Of a stretch of DNA of 64,000 bases, positions 1-7,561 are shown piece after piece; positions within the stretch are counted from its first letter, which is position 1, and the number at the start of each line of letters is the position of its first letter. The position numbers and the translations under genes were made by a program. The stretch comes from Bacteroidota bacterium (GTDB lineage: Bacteria; Bacteroidota; Bacteroidia; 2-12-FULL-35-15): positions 27,662 to 91,661 of the forward strand of contig JAOQAG010000006.1 of NCBI GenBank assembly GCA_025963715.1, written 5' to 3'. Under the pieces are notes generated by a model that ran no database searches, was not told the DNA's origin, and saw only the letters and a program-made list of their open reading frames with translations.

Positions 1-434
1 ACAATGATGATGGCGCCCGTTTTGCTTTCGCTCATGTTCTTGCAGGCTTTAATGATGGCATTAATATCCAGTTCGCGTCCGCTGCTTACCTGCCATTTGA
101 AATCAAAAAATCCACGCCCGATCTTTCCTTTTGTAAACAGATCGGAGGTGCCGATAAATAATAAAAAGCGGCGTAATTCCTGTTGAAATACGATCAGCAA
201 GGCAATAAAACCTACATCAATGAACTTGCCGAGGATGCTGCCAAACAGCTGCATGTTAAGTGCTTTCACTACAATCCACAACATGTAAAACAGCAGGATC
301 CCGATGAAGATGTTGATGGCCACGGTTCCTTTGATCAGGTAATACAGCTGATAAATGAGCAATGCCACCAGCAACACATCTACTACGTCGATCCAGTGTA
401 CTGTTATAAATATATTTATAAATAATGTAAGCAT
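1..434 (-). CDS. cdaA: Diadenylate cyclase CdaA (5' part, runs off window edge)
   Basis: The reverse strand is open from an ATG at 434 to the window edge, giving 144 residues. CdaA-type enzymes are membrane-anchored and condense two ATP to c-di-AMP, a second messenger for turgor and cell-wall control. Visible are three hydrophobic segments (about residues 17-33, 38-58 and 70-85), then FQQELRR at 83-89, which matches the conserved FQPELRR stretch, and SESKTGAIIV at 135-144, which opens the DisA_N catalytic domain. The catalytic DGA and RHR motifs lie beyond the edge and are not seen. The call rests on whole-family pattern recognition; I am fairly sure. Confidence 0.85.
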   Translation of the reverse strand, partial: MLTLFINIFITVHWIDVVDVLLVALLIYQLYYLIKGTVAINIFIGILLFYMLWIVVKALNMQLFGSILGKFIDVGFIALLIVFQQELRRFLLFIGTSDLFTKGKIGRGFFDFKWQVSSGRELDINAIIKACKNMSESKTGAIII

Positions 435-721
435 GTGTTACAAATTACGAATTAATGCAAATGTACAAATTTAACCGCAAAGGCCGCGGAGAAGGCGCAG
501 AGGCCGAACAGGTTTTGCACCTTGCCTTGTGTGCTTCTTTGTGCCTCAGCGAGAAGTTTAATACTGTAAGCCTCAGCAAACTCTGCGCCTCTGCGGGAAA
601 TCACACCCAGCAAACAGATAGCCTTTGCGATCTCCGCGCCTCCTTTGCGCTCTCTGCGGTTAAACAAACAAAGCAAACAACCAGCCTTAGCATCTTCGCG
701 AGAAAAAAATTCAAAAATAAA

Positions 722-753
722 TTTGCACAGCACAATATTTTACATTTACTTTG
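722..753 (+). promoter_or_regulatory. Candidate promoter of the 784 gene
   Basis: TTTG at 722-725 is followed after 20 bp by TTACTTTG at 746-753, close to the Bacteroidota -33 TTTG and -7 TAnnTTTG consensus. Transcription would begin around 759, inside the palindrome at 760-769. An in-frame ATG at 751 therefore overlaps the -7 element and is unlikely to be the start. Confidence 0.5.
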
Positions 754-759
754 CGTTAC

Positions 760-769
760 AAAGTACTTT
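760..769. promoter_or_regulatory. Palindrome AAAGTACTTT, putative operator copy 1
   Basis: A perfect 10-bp palindrome lies within the 14-mer CAAAGTACTTTTAA (759-772). The same 14-mer recurs at 1974-1987. In both places exactly 6 nt separate the TTTG of the -7 element from the palindrome, so it would sit over the transcription start. The gene between the two copies encodes a winged-helix regulator, so this is probably its binding site. That assignment is inference. Confidence 0.55.
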
Positions 770-783
770 TAACAGCACTATCC

Positions 784-1407
784 ATGGAAGAACAAAAAGA
801 ACATTTGCAGGCCTTATCGGACATACGTTCCATGATGGAACGTTCCTCGCGTTTTATTTCCCTCAGCGGATTATCAGGCGTGTTTGCCGGGATCTTCGCA
901 CTGATCGGGGCATATCTTGCGTACGTAAGGATCGGGTCGTATAGTGACCGGTATGCAATTATGACCCGGCTTGATGTTACTGAAACGATCATCTACTTAT
1001 TTCTTGTTGCTGCAGGAGTATTGGTTGCATCATTGATCGTAGGTGTTTTACTGACCATGCGCAATTCAAAAAAACGCGGCATTAAAACATGGGACAATAC
1101 CGCGAAACGCCTGCTCATTAATTTAATAATTCCGCTGGGTACAGGTGGTTTATTTTGCCTGATGCTTATTTATCACGGTTATATTGAAATGGTTGGTCCG
1201 GCCACACTTATTTTTTATGGCTTAGCATTGCTCAATGCCAGTAAATATACATTGAATGATATCCGTTACCTTGGGATCTGTGAGATCGTGCTGGGTTTAT
1301 TATCTTCCTTTTACACCGGTTATGGCCTGCTGTTCTGGGCTTCCGGTTTTGGAATTTTGCACATCGTTTATGGCTCGGTAATGTACTTTAAATATGAAAG
1401 GGATTAA
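784..1407 (+). CDS. Conserved membrane protein (about six TM segments), function unknown
   Basis: 207 residues from the ATG at 784. A short charged N-terminus (MEEQKEHLQALSDIRSMMER) is followed by about six hydrophobic helices, roughly residues 23-45, 65-90, 108-130, 135-150 and two more before the C-terminus. I chose 784 because the upstream in-frame ATG at 751 lies inside the apparent promoter. The next gene encodes a small winged-helix regulator, and this pairing, with the shared AAAGTACTTT operator-like site, suggests the protein belongs to that regulator's circuit. I do not recognise an enzymatic motif. Confidence 0.7.
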   Translation: MEEQKEHLQALSDIRSMMERSSRFISLSGLSGVFAGIFALIGAYLAYVRIGSYSDRYAIMTRLDVTETIIYLFLVAAGVLVASLIVGVLLTMRNSKKRGIKTWDNTAKRLLINLIIPLGTGGLFCLMLIYHGYIEMVGPATLIFYGLALLNASKYTLNDIRYLGICEIVLGLLSSFYTGYGLLFWASGFGILHIVYGSVMYFKYERD

Positions 1408-1435
1408 TTAGTAGTTAGTCCTTAGTAATTAGACG
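1408..1435. repeat. Heptad tract, 4 units of TTAGNNN
   Basis: Four consecutive 7-mers each begin TTAG (for example TTAGTAG and TTAGTCC). The tract starts at the first base after the TAA stop of the preceding gene. On the other strand the units read NNNCTAA, the same class as the ACTAANN tracts at 9229, 39708, 45768 and 60422. Confidence 0.7.
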
Positions 1436-1637
1436 GAACAGTGCAGATCAAAAAATAGTATACACAGATTTGTATATTCGTATTTATTAGTAATTCGTAA
1501 CTACACACCCCTAACCCCTCTCAAGAGGGGAATTGATTCTGCAAGCATTTTTAATTATGCACAGATTGGTATATTAGTAAAAATTGGTATTTAGTAGATT
1601 TATACAGATTTGTAATTCGTAAAATTCGTAATTCGTT
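1436..1637. repeat. AT-rich intergenic repeat fragments with a CCCCTC hairpin
   Basis: No gene is seen. A 6-bp hairpin CCCCTC/GAGGGG lies at 1515-1530. Around it are fragments such as GTAATTCGTAA and CAGATTTGTA that recur in other gaps (near 7370, 8910, 13330, 20700, 55440 and 55600). Confidence 0.45.
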
Positions 1638-1937
1638 GTGAAAAATTATATCCAGCAATTAAACAAAGCATTTGAAAACCGTATCCGGTTGGGGATCATG
1701 AGCATCCTCATGGTCAACGACAGGGTGGAGTTCAGCGCTTTAAAAGAAATGCTGGACATTACCGACGGAAACCTGGCTTCGCATATTTCGGCGCTCGAAA
1801 AGCTCGAATACATTGAAGTGCAAAAACAATTCATCGGGAAAAAACCAAACACCACTTATTTAGTAACACGCGTTGGAAAAAAAGCATTCAACGAACACCT
1901 GGATGCGCTGGAAAAGCTTTTAAAACAACGGGATTAA
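1638..1937 (+). CDS. Winged-helix transcriptional regulator (MarR/ArsR-like, 99 aa)
   Basis: The frame starts at GTG 1638 and is 99 residues long. It looks like a one-domain winged helix: LGIMSILMVNDRVEFSALKE (helices 1-2), then ITDGNLASHISALEKLEYIE (recognition helix) and a basic wing with KQFIGKKPNTTYLVT. This resembles the ArsR/MarR-like proteins common in Bacteroidota next to small membrane proteins. It lies between membrane genes at 784 and 2036 whose leaders share the palindrome AAAGTACTTT. I infer that it binds there and controls both transcripts. There is no effector domain, so the ligand is unknown. Confidence 0.85.
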   Translation: MKNYIQQLNKAFENRIRLGIMSILMVNDRVEFSALKEMLDITDGNLASHISALEKLEYIEVQKQFIGKKPNTTYLVTRVGKKAFNEHLDALEKLLKQRD

Positions 1938-1974
1938 GCTGTATATATTTTTTTGCCTTTAAACTTTGAACTGC

Positions 1975-1984
1975 AAAGTACTTT
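1975..1984. promoter_or_regulatory. Palindrome AAAGTACTTT, putative operator copy 2
   Basis: This is the second copy of the 14-mer CAAAGTACTTTTAA (1974-1987), 6 nt after a CTTTG at 1964-1968, exactly as at 760-769. It would overlap the start of the transcript for the 2036 operon. Confidence 0.55.
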
Positions 1985-2035
1985 TAAATAATAGTAATAA
2001 TAGTAATAATAACACAAACCTCTAACTCTAAAAAC

Positions 2036-2746
2036 ATGGGAATCGCATTTGCAATGGGTATACCTTACACCGCCTTCTTGATTTATCTGATCGTTCAAAT
2101 CATTCTTACATTAAAACGGAATGAAAAAAAATGCAAAAGCACAACCGCTGCCGGGATCCTTCTTTTTTCAGAGATCCTTTTTACTGTTGTTGGTCCGGCT
2201 CTTGGTTTTTATCGTTTTGATGCCTTCGGCCCGGAAATTCCATTTGCCAAACAACATGTGCTCATCATCATTTTATTGTCGGCTGTAGGTTCTGCTTCCT
2301 TCTGGCTGGCGCGCGCAACAAAAGATACAGACAATCTTTTTGTGCGCATTTTTTTATCCGCAGGCATGCTGCAGGGAATTATTTTATGTGCCGTAGTAAC
2401 CATTCACTTTACCGAATTTTTGCTCATGGGAATTGTTTTTCCATGGGCCGGATTTGAATTGTTATGTCCACTGGTAGCCTTTTTTATGCTCATCCGTGAG
2501 CTTTATTTTTATAACCGGGTGAACCTTGATATGGACGAGTTGCTTCCGTATCGCCGCGAGCTGGGTGTAGAACCTGTTCAATACAAATTATTTCAACAAC
2601 CGCTACCGGTTCGCTTGTTTGTTTATGCCGCAATTGTGGTTGTACTGGTGATCGTGCAGGTGCTGCTCGGTTACGCTATCGGGCTGCAGCCGGATAGTAT
2701 CATCAAAGCATTTACTCAATCTGTTGGTTTCGTATTCTCCCGCTAA
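2036..2746 (+). CDS. Hypothetical polytopic membrane protein (236 aa)
   Basis: 236 residues from ATG 2036, with about seven hydrophobic helices starting within the first 25 residues. A soluble stretch at about 160-195 contains YNRVNLDMDELLPYRRELG and precedes the last two helices. No catalytic motif is recognised. It begins a run of tightly spaced genes (2036, 2758, 3237, 3735, 5674) that probably form one operon controlled from the AAAGTACTTT site at 1975. Function is not known; the context suggests an envelope or membrane-homeostasis role. Confidence 0.65.
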   Translation: MGIAFAMGIPYTAFLIYLIVQIILTLKRNEKKCKSTTAAGILLFSEILFTVVGPALGFYRFDAFGPEIPFAKQHVLIIILLSAVGSASFWLARATKDTDNLFVRIFLSAGMLQGIILCAVVTIHFTEFLLMGIVFPWAGFELLCPLVAFFMLIRELYFYNRVNLDMDELLPYRRELGVEPVQYKLFQQPLPVRLFVYAAIVVVLVIVQVLLGYAIGLQPDSIIKAFTQSVGFVFSR

Positions 2747-2757
2747 ACATAAAAGCC

Positions 2758-3240
2758 ATGCTGAAAAAAATCAAAAAAATAAGATCACGCATTCTCGAAT
2801 TGCTTACACACGATGTAGCATTGCCGCTGATCACCAAATTCCGGAACAACCGCAAATTCAATTATTCCATGCAGCAATTACTGGAATTACCCGATGGCAC
2901 ACTGGGGAAAGATCTGGCTGTGTACCTGCAAAAAAAGAAATTCAATCTCCTGCGCAATTACGAGCGTCATGATTGCAAGCACATCATCCTCGGTTACGAA
3001 ATGGATGAAGCAGGGGAGGCGCGCATGCAGTTTTATTTCCTCGGGAACGGGCATTATTCCATTACTGTGATTAGTACCGTGCTGATCTGTTTTGTGCTGA
3101 TGCCCGAACACTGGAAACAATTTTCCCGCGATTATAAGTTCGGGAAAAAAGGAAAACGGTTTGAAGATCCCGATTACAATCTATTGGTAGTGATGAATAC
3201 AAACGATCTGAGAAAACAATATTTAAATACTGCTTTATGA
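2758..3240 (+). CDS. Coq4-like protein
   Basis: 160 residues. It matches the Coq4 family, whose eukaryotic members are needed for ubiquinone synthesis and carry a zinc-ligand motif HDxxH-x11-E. Here the motif is complete: HDCKH at about residues 71-75, then Glu 12 residues later in EMDEAGE. No signal peptide or strong membrane helix is evident beyond a hydrophobic patch around 105-120. It ends in an ATGA overlap with the next gene, so the two are translationally coupled. Bacteroidota normally use menaquinone, so the substrate here is probably not ubiquinone. Confidence 0.75.
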   Translation: MLKKIKKIRSRILELLTHDVALPLITKFRNNRKFNYSMQQLLELPDGTLGKDLAVYLQKKKFNLLRNYERHDCKHIILGYEMDEAGEARMQFYFLGNGHYSITVISTVLICFVLMPEHWKQFSRDYKFGKKGKRFEDPDYNLLVVMNTNDLRKQYLNTAL

Positions 3241-3728
3241 AAACATACACAGCCCCACAATTGAAAAAACGCATCAATACCTGGCTTTGGTTATTTATTA
3301 TTTTCCTGGTATTGAGCGGTGTTACTGCATTTCCGATAGAAACAGAGCTTTCATTTTTATCCGCTCATTCTTCCGCGCTTCCATTGGAATTGCAAAACTG
3401 GATCACACACATTTACGATGCCGTAAAAAATACCAGTCAGCAGTATCCGCAGCTTTCGTATGGCACCGACTGGCTTGCCTTTGCACATCTGGTGATCGCA
3501 ACAGCTTTTATCGGCCCGCTAAAAGATCCTGTAAGAAACATTTGGGTGATCCGGTTTGGGATGATCGCCTGTGTGATGATCTTCCCGCTGGCTTTTATTG
3601 CCGGGCCTATCCGCCACATTCCGTTTTACTGGCAGCTGATCGATTGTTCTTTCGGCGTATTAGGACTCCTCCCGCTTTACCTGTGCTATAAACATATCAA
3701 ACAACTGGAAAATTTAACCGCTAATTAA
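3237..3728 (+). CDS. Conserved membrane protein (163 aa), coupled to the Coq4-like gene
   Basis: 163 residues with about four hydrophobic helices (about 14-32, 83-97, 103-123 and 132-150). The start codon overlaps the stop of the Coq4-like gene (ATGA at 3237). A periplasmic-type loop of about 50 residues follows the first helix. No known catalytic motif is seen. The strict coupling suggests the product works with, or is membrane partner to, the Coq4-like protein. That is inference from context. Confidence 0.7.
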   Translation: MKTYTAPQLKKRINTWLWLFIIFLVLSGVTAFPIETELSFLSAHSSALPLELQNWITHIYDAVKNTSQQYPQLSYGTDWLAFAHLVIATAFIGPLKDPVRNIWVIRFGMIACVMIFPLAFIAGPIRHIPFYWQLIDCSFGVLGLLPLYLCYKHIKQLENLTAN

Positions 3729-3734
3729 ATCATT

Positions 3735-5669
3735 ATGAAAAAGAACGATGTCATTTTAATTGTATCCATTATCCTCTACAGCTTCCTGTTTTACGAACAA
3801 AGCGCCGGAATTAATTTCCTGCTTTTTAATGCGGGACTCATCACTTTACTGATCATCAGGGATAAAAACGTGTACAGGCAAAAAAACTGGCAACTGGCTG
3901 CTGCCGGGAGTTTGATAAGTGCAACGTGTATTACGCTTTACGCGAACGGCTTATCGGTTACGGCCAACATTATTTCCCTGTGCGCACTTTCTGCTTACAG
4001 TTTCCGGCCAAAAACATCCATTATTACGTCCATTTGTTTTTCATTTGCATCCATTATCGGGTCGTTTGTATTCATGATCCTGGATATCATCCATCGCGCC
4101 AGCAAGCCCGTTGTAATAAATGATAAAAAACAAAGCGGTTCCAAATGGCTCATCTACAGCATTTCGTTTGTGATCGTACTTGTTTTCTTTTTATTGTACA
4201 AAAGCTCCAATCCGCTTTTCGATAATTTTACAAAAAATATCAATTTCGATTTTATTTCCCTGCGCTGGGTTGTGTTCACACTTTCCGGTCTGTTTCTGCT
4301 GTACGGTTTTTTTTATCACAAAGTGATCCGCATTATTTCCGAAAGGGAAGAAGCAAAACCCAATGACCTGTTGCTGGAAAACAGTAGCAATAAATCTATT
4401 TTTAATTTAAGCGTTGAGAACGAAAACCGTTCGGGAGTAGTGCTGCTTGTGTCGCTAAACATATTGTTATTGCTGGTGAATTTGCTGGATGCTAATTTTA
4501 TGTTTATAAACAGCACCTTGCCTTCCGGCTTAACGTATTCCCAGTTTGTACACCAGGGAACCGGTACGCTCATTCTTTCCATCATCATTGCCATCTCTAT
4601 TATTTTGTATTATTTCCGTAGCGGATTAAATTTTTACAGCGGTAACAAACAATTAAAAATGCTGGCGTATGCATGGGTTTTTCAAAATATATTTATGATC
4701 TGTTCCACTGCTTTCCGCAATAATTTATACATCGCGGAATACAGTCTTACGTACAAGCGCATTGGCGTGTATGTATGGCTGTTGCTGGCACTGATCGGCT
4801 TACTGACCACATTTGTAAAAATATTCCGTGTAAAAAGCAACTGGTATTTATTCCGTTCCAACGGCTGGTTATTTTACGCAGCGCTGGTGATCAGCTGTGT
4901 TTTTAACTGGGATGTGATTGTTGCCGATTATAACATCGCAAGTGCAGCAAAAAATAATAAAGCCATCGATAAATTTTACCTGCTTGATCTTTCCGATAAA
5001 ATATTGCCGCAATTACTTTCCCTGGAAAATTGGGATAAAAATAAAAAATCAGAAAAAATGGAAATTCCTTTGTCAGAAAGAGAATTTCTTCCTTCTGATG
5101 TTAGCTTCAATCGTTTTTTAAGCGAATCGGTCTATAAATTTTTATTGAGTTATCAGGGTCGGCAGTGGAAATCTTGGAATTATTCCGATCGTGTGATTCA
5201 TGATCAGATCATTGCATTGAATAGAGAAGAAAAAATAAATCGTTTTGATATTTCAAGCTATGAAGGTGTTTTTTCACTTGCATCCATCTCAGAATTGGAT
5301 GGAATTAAAACCCTGAATCTTTCCGGAGATTTCGGTTTCAATCTTCATGAACTGACACCGTTTAAAAAGCTTACAGCATTAAATTTATCAGATTGTAATA
5401 TCAACTCTATTCTTAGTTTTCCTGATCTGGAAAATTTAACATCGCTTGATCTTTCCGGCAATCAGATCACTAATCTCGCCATGATCCGGAATGCGCCCAA
5501 TTTGGAACAACTGGATCTTTCAAAAAATGAAAATCTGCACGATTTCAGATCACTGTTGTGCTTAAAAAAATTAAAACATCTTGTGATCGGTAACATCACC
5601 CAAAAAGGTTTTGATACACTGCAAATGTTATTTCCGGATACCAAAATTGTAGCTAATATTTATAATTAA
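3735..5669 (+). CDS. DUF4173-type polytopic membrane protein with C-terminal leucine-rich repeats
   Basis: 644 residues. The first 400 or so contain about twelve hydrophobic helices typical of the DUF4153/DUF4173 group of unknown-function membrane proteins. After a linker with YQGRQWKSWNYSDRV at about 475-490 come leucine-rich repeats from about residue 520 to 615 (LNLSGDFGF, LNLSDCNIN, LDLSGNQIT, LDLSKNENL). The LRR part is not a usual part of this family as I know it. Spacing to neighbours is 6 bp upstream and 4 bp downstream, so it is mid-operon. The LRRs presumably face outward or inward as a protein-binding platform; the sidedness cannot be told by eye. Confidence 0.75.
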   Translation: MKKNDVILIVSIILYSFLFYEQSAGINFLLFNAGLITLLIIRDKNVYRQKNWQLAAAGSLISATCITLYANGLSVTANIISLCALSAYSFRPKTSIITSICFSFASIIGSFVFMILDIIHRASKPVVINDKKQSGSKWLIYSISFVIVLVFFLLYKSSNPLFDNFTKNINFDFISLRWVVFTLSGLFLLYGFFYHKVIRIISEREEAKPNDLLLENSSNKSIFNLSVENENRSGVVLLVSLNILLLLVNLLDANFMFINSTLPSGLTYSQFVHQGTGTLILSIIIAISIILYYFRSGLNFYSGNKQLKMLAYAWVFQNIFMICSTAFRNNLYIAEYSLTYKRIGVYVWLLLALIGLLTTFVKIFRVKSNWYLFRSNGWLFYAALVISCVFNWDVIVADYNIASAAKNNKAIDKFYLLDLSDKILPQLLSLENWDKNKKSEKMEIPLSEREFLPSDVSFNRFLSESVYKFLLSYQGRQWKSWNYSDRVIHDQIIALNREEKINRFDISSYEGVFSLASISELDGIKTLNLSGDFGFNLHELTPFKKLTALNLSDCNINSILSFPDLENLTSLDLSGNQITNLAMIRNAPNLEQLDLSKNENLHDFRSLLCLKKLKHLVIGNITQKGFDTLQMLFPDTKIVANIYN

Positions 5670-5673
5670 TATT

Positions 5674-6396
5674 ATGAGACCAATTGTAAAAACAATTACC
5701 TGGCTTACCGTATTTGCCATTGCCATGGGCTTTTTAGAAACTTCCGTCGTGGTGTATCTGCGCAAGCTGTATTATCCCGGTGGGTTTGATTTTCCACTGA
5801 TACCCGTTACCTGCGATATTGCCACTACTGAATTCTGGCGCGAAGTTGCTACCATCATCATGCTTATCGGAGCTGGAATTATGTCGGGTAAAAATCCGCT
5901 GCAGCGCTTTGTATTTTTCCTATATACATTCGCCATCTGGGATGTTTTTTATTATGTGTTTTTAAAAGTAGTGCTTGACTGGCCGCAATCGCTTTTTACC
6001 TGGGATATTTTATTTTTAATTCCCGTTCCATGGGTAGGGCCGGTACTGGCGCCCTGCTTAATTTCCCTGTCCATGATCCTGTTCATGCTTGTTGTGGTGG
6101 TACAGCAGGAAAAAGGAAAAAATGTAAAAATAAATTTTGTTGAATGGCTGCTGTTTATTACCGGCAGCGTTACCGCGATTGTTTCCTTCATGTGGGATTA
6201 TATCATGTATGTTTCCAGCTACGGTGCCGACAAAGGCGTATGGACCTTATCCAGCAATCAGAATATGTTTGATGAAGTAAAACATTATGTTCCCGCACAT
6301 TTTAACTGGGGATTGTTTTGCGTCGGGCAAGGCGTTATTTTACTGGCGATTGTGCTGGTGTGGTGGAGAGGAAGAAGGATGAAAATTAAGGAATGA
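5674..6396 (+). CDS. Conserved membrane protein (240 aa), function unknown
   Basis: 240 residues with about seven hydrophobic helices; the first is at residues 8-27. Recognisable conserved-looking stretches are EFWREVATIIML and FAIWDVFYYVFLK, but I cannot assign a family. It is the last gene of the 2036-6396 run, starting 4 bp after the LRR membrane protein. Its TGA stop (6394-6396) lies inside a heptad repeat tract (6385-6419), so the C-terminal residues KIKE are partly repeat-encoded. Confidence 0.65.
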   Translation: MRPIVKTITWLTVFAIAMGFLETSVVVYLRKLYYPGGFDFPLIPVTCDIATTEFWREVATIIMLIGAGIMSGKNPLQRFVFFLYTFAIWDVFYYVFLKVVLDWPQSLFTWDILFLIPVPWVGPVLAPCLISLSMILFMLVVVVQQEKGKNVKINFVEWLLFITGSVTAIVSFMWDYIMYVSSYGADKGVWTLSSNQNMFDEVKHYVPAHFNWGLFCVGQGVILLAIVLVWWRGRRMKIKE

Positions 6397-6419
6397 GGAA
6401 TTGTGATTAAGGATTTTTC
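6385..6419. repeat. Heptad tract, ATTAAGG class, 5 units
   Basis: Five in-phase 7-mers include ATTAAGG, AATGAGG and AATTGTG. The tract overlaps the 3' end and TGA stop of the preceding CDS. It is the same class as 7212-7253 and 32860-32895. Confidence 0.6.
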
Positions 6420-6529
6420 CGCCAGGCGGATTCGAACTGACTCCATTTATAAACTGATATTATAAAACGGTCATTTCGAGCGGAGTCGAGAAATAGACAG
6501 TCACGGATTTATTTATAGCAAACACCGCA

Positions 6530-6565
6530 AACTTTAAACTTTTGAACTTTAAACTTTGAACTAAA
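6530..6565 (+). repeat. Heptad tract, AACTTTR class, 1 nt before a start codon
   Basis: The units are AACTTTA, an 8-mer AACTTTTG, AACTTTA, AACTTTG and AACTAAA. The tract ends 1 nt before the ATG of the DUF1361 gene. The same order of units appears before the starts at 7562 and 31465. TTTAAACTTTG within it resembles a -7 element, so it may bring a promoter. Confidence 0.7.
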
Positions 6566-6566
6566 A

Positions 6567-7211
6567 ATGAAGTTAATAAAAACAATGGCCATCTCTTCTG
6601 CACTCTGTGTAATGCTGCTATATGCACGTGTTCAATGGAGCGGAAACCTGCATTACGTTTTCCTCGTCTGGAATTTATTCCTTGCCTGGGTCCCGTTCCT
6701 GTGCGCTTTCTTTTTATCGGAAGCAAAAAATAATAACCGTTCAAAATACCTGTTGATTGCATTATTTGGCGCCTGGCTTTTATTTTTTCCTAATTCGCCT
6801 TACATCATTACCGATCTTTTTCATTTAAAACAAAATATGGGAATTCCGTTGTGGTTCGACCTGGTGCTTATTTTATCATTTGCCTGGAATGGCTTGCTGC
6901 TGGGTTTTTCCTCCCTGCTGGAAGTGCAGCGCATCTTAAAAATGTACTTAAATATAAAGTGGGTTCACCTGTTCATTATGGGCTTAATGATCCTCTGCAG
7001 CTTTGGGATTTACCTGGGCCGCTATCCACGCTGGAACAGTTGGGACATTATCAGTAACCCGGTTGCGCTGTTCGCCGATATTTTTAACATGCTCATTCAT
7101 CCTTTCCATAATACAAGAATGGTGGGTGTTACATTTTTCTTTTCCTTATTTTTGATCGCCGGTTATCAAACGCTGGATGCATTGATCCGGAATTTTAAAA
7201 AAGAAGAGTAA
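6567..7211 (+). CDS. DUF1361 family membrane protein
   Basis: 214 residues with about six transmembrane helices. It matches DUF1361 (predicted membrane protein) by length and by the stretches WVPFLCAFF, GAWLLFFPNSPYIITDLFHL and GLYLGRYPRWNSWD-like GIYLGRYPRWNSWDI. The biochemical role of the family is unknown. The start at ATG 6567 follows a heptad tract directly, with no recognisable Shine-Dalgarno site. The gene stands alone between repeat-filled gaps, and its TAA stop is immediately followed by another heptad tract (7212). Confidence 0.85.
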   Translation: MKLIKTMAISSALCVMLLYARVQWSGNLHYVFLVWNLFLAWVPFLCAFFLSEAKNNNRSKYLLIALFGAWLLFFPNSPYIITDLFHLKQNMGIPLWFDLVLILSFAWNGLLLGFSSLLEVQRILKMYLNIKWVHLFIMGLMILCSFGIYLGRYPRWNSWDIISNPVALFADIFNMLIHPFHNTRMVGVTFFFSLFLIAGYQTLDALIRNFKKEE

Positions 7212-7253
7212 AGGAATAAAGATTTAGGAATTGGGATTAAGGAATTAGAATTA
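7212..7253. repeat. Heptad tract, AGGAATT class, 6 units
   Basis: Six in-phase 7-mers include AGGAATA, AAGATTT and AGGAATT. The tract begins directly after the TAA stop at 7209-7211. Confidence 0.7.
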
Positions 7254-7523
7254 ATGGGTTTACTTTAAATTATTTGCAATTATTTTTTAGAACTGTCATC
7301 CCGCAATGTTGCGGGATCTCGTAAATGTTAGCAGTATTTAAGACTACTATAGATTCGTATAATTTGTAACACACGTAGATTCGTAATTTCGTTCCTGTTC
7401 GTTATTTGTACAGCAAACTTTGAACTTGCTTCTAATTGGCAGATCCCGGGTCAGGCCCGGGATGACAACACGGAGTGTAATGGGTCTCCGTTTTTTAGCA
7501 AAAGCAGTATCTGCGTACAGCAA
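7254..7523. repeat. Intergenic region with two GTC-hairpin elements
   Basis: No gene is seen. GTC-hairpin elements lie at 7295-7320 (stem ATCCCGCA/TGCGGGAT) and, inverted, at 7441-7466 (stem ATCCCGGG/CCCGGGAT). Between them is a GATTCGTAA / TTCCTGTTCGTTA fragment that recurs at 8911, 13325, 20512, 20740 and 55450. The inverted pair makes a 172-bp MITE-like unit. Confidence 0.6.
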
Positions 7524-7559
7524 ACTTTAAACTTTTGAACTTTAAACTTTGAACTAATT
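7524..7559 (+). repeat. Heptad tract, AACTTTR class, 2 nt before a start codon
   Basis: It has the same succession of five units as 6530-6565 and 31429-31464, ending 2 nt before the ATG of the diacylglycerol kinase gene. It is preceded by CTGCGTACAGCAA, a flank shared with other copies. Confidence 0.7.
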
Positions 7560-7561
7560 TT

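Larger units (their letters stand above)
435..783. repeat. Intergenic region with CGC/GAG-rich inverted-repeat arms
   Basis: No gene is seen here. An arm at 473-503 (core AACCGCAAAGG, then GGCGCAGAGG) is matched by an imperfect reverse complement at 631-662. Related fragments lie between them (about 524-553 and 581-600). This is the GC-rich version of the ACCACAAAGGCAC-type arms found in several other gaps of the window. The right end carries the promoter and putative operator of the following gene. Confidence 0.6.

Noticed and set aside
183..425. 80-residue plus-strand frame at the left edge
   Set aside because: It is the antisense shadow of the open-ended cdaA frame, which has clear family motifs.
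455..772. Open frames of 93-105 residues in the first large gap on both strands
   Set aside because: They are translations of the CGC/GAG-rich inverted-repeat arms with no start context or conserved domain.
6420..6455. Possible tRNA T-arm (GGATTCGAACTG) on the minus strand
   Set aside because: No acceptor stem, anticodon arm or D arm can be drawn around it; it lies in a short repeat-bearing gap.
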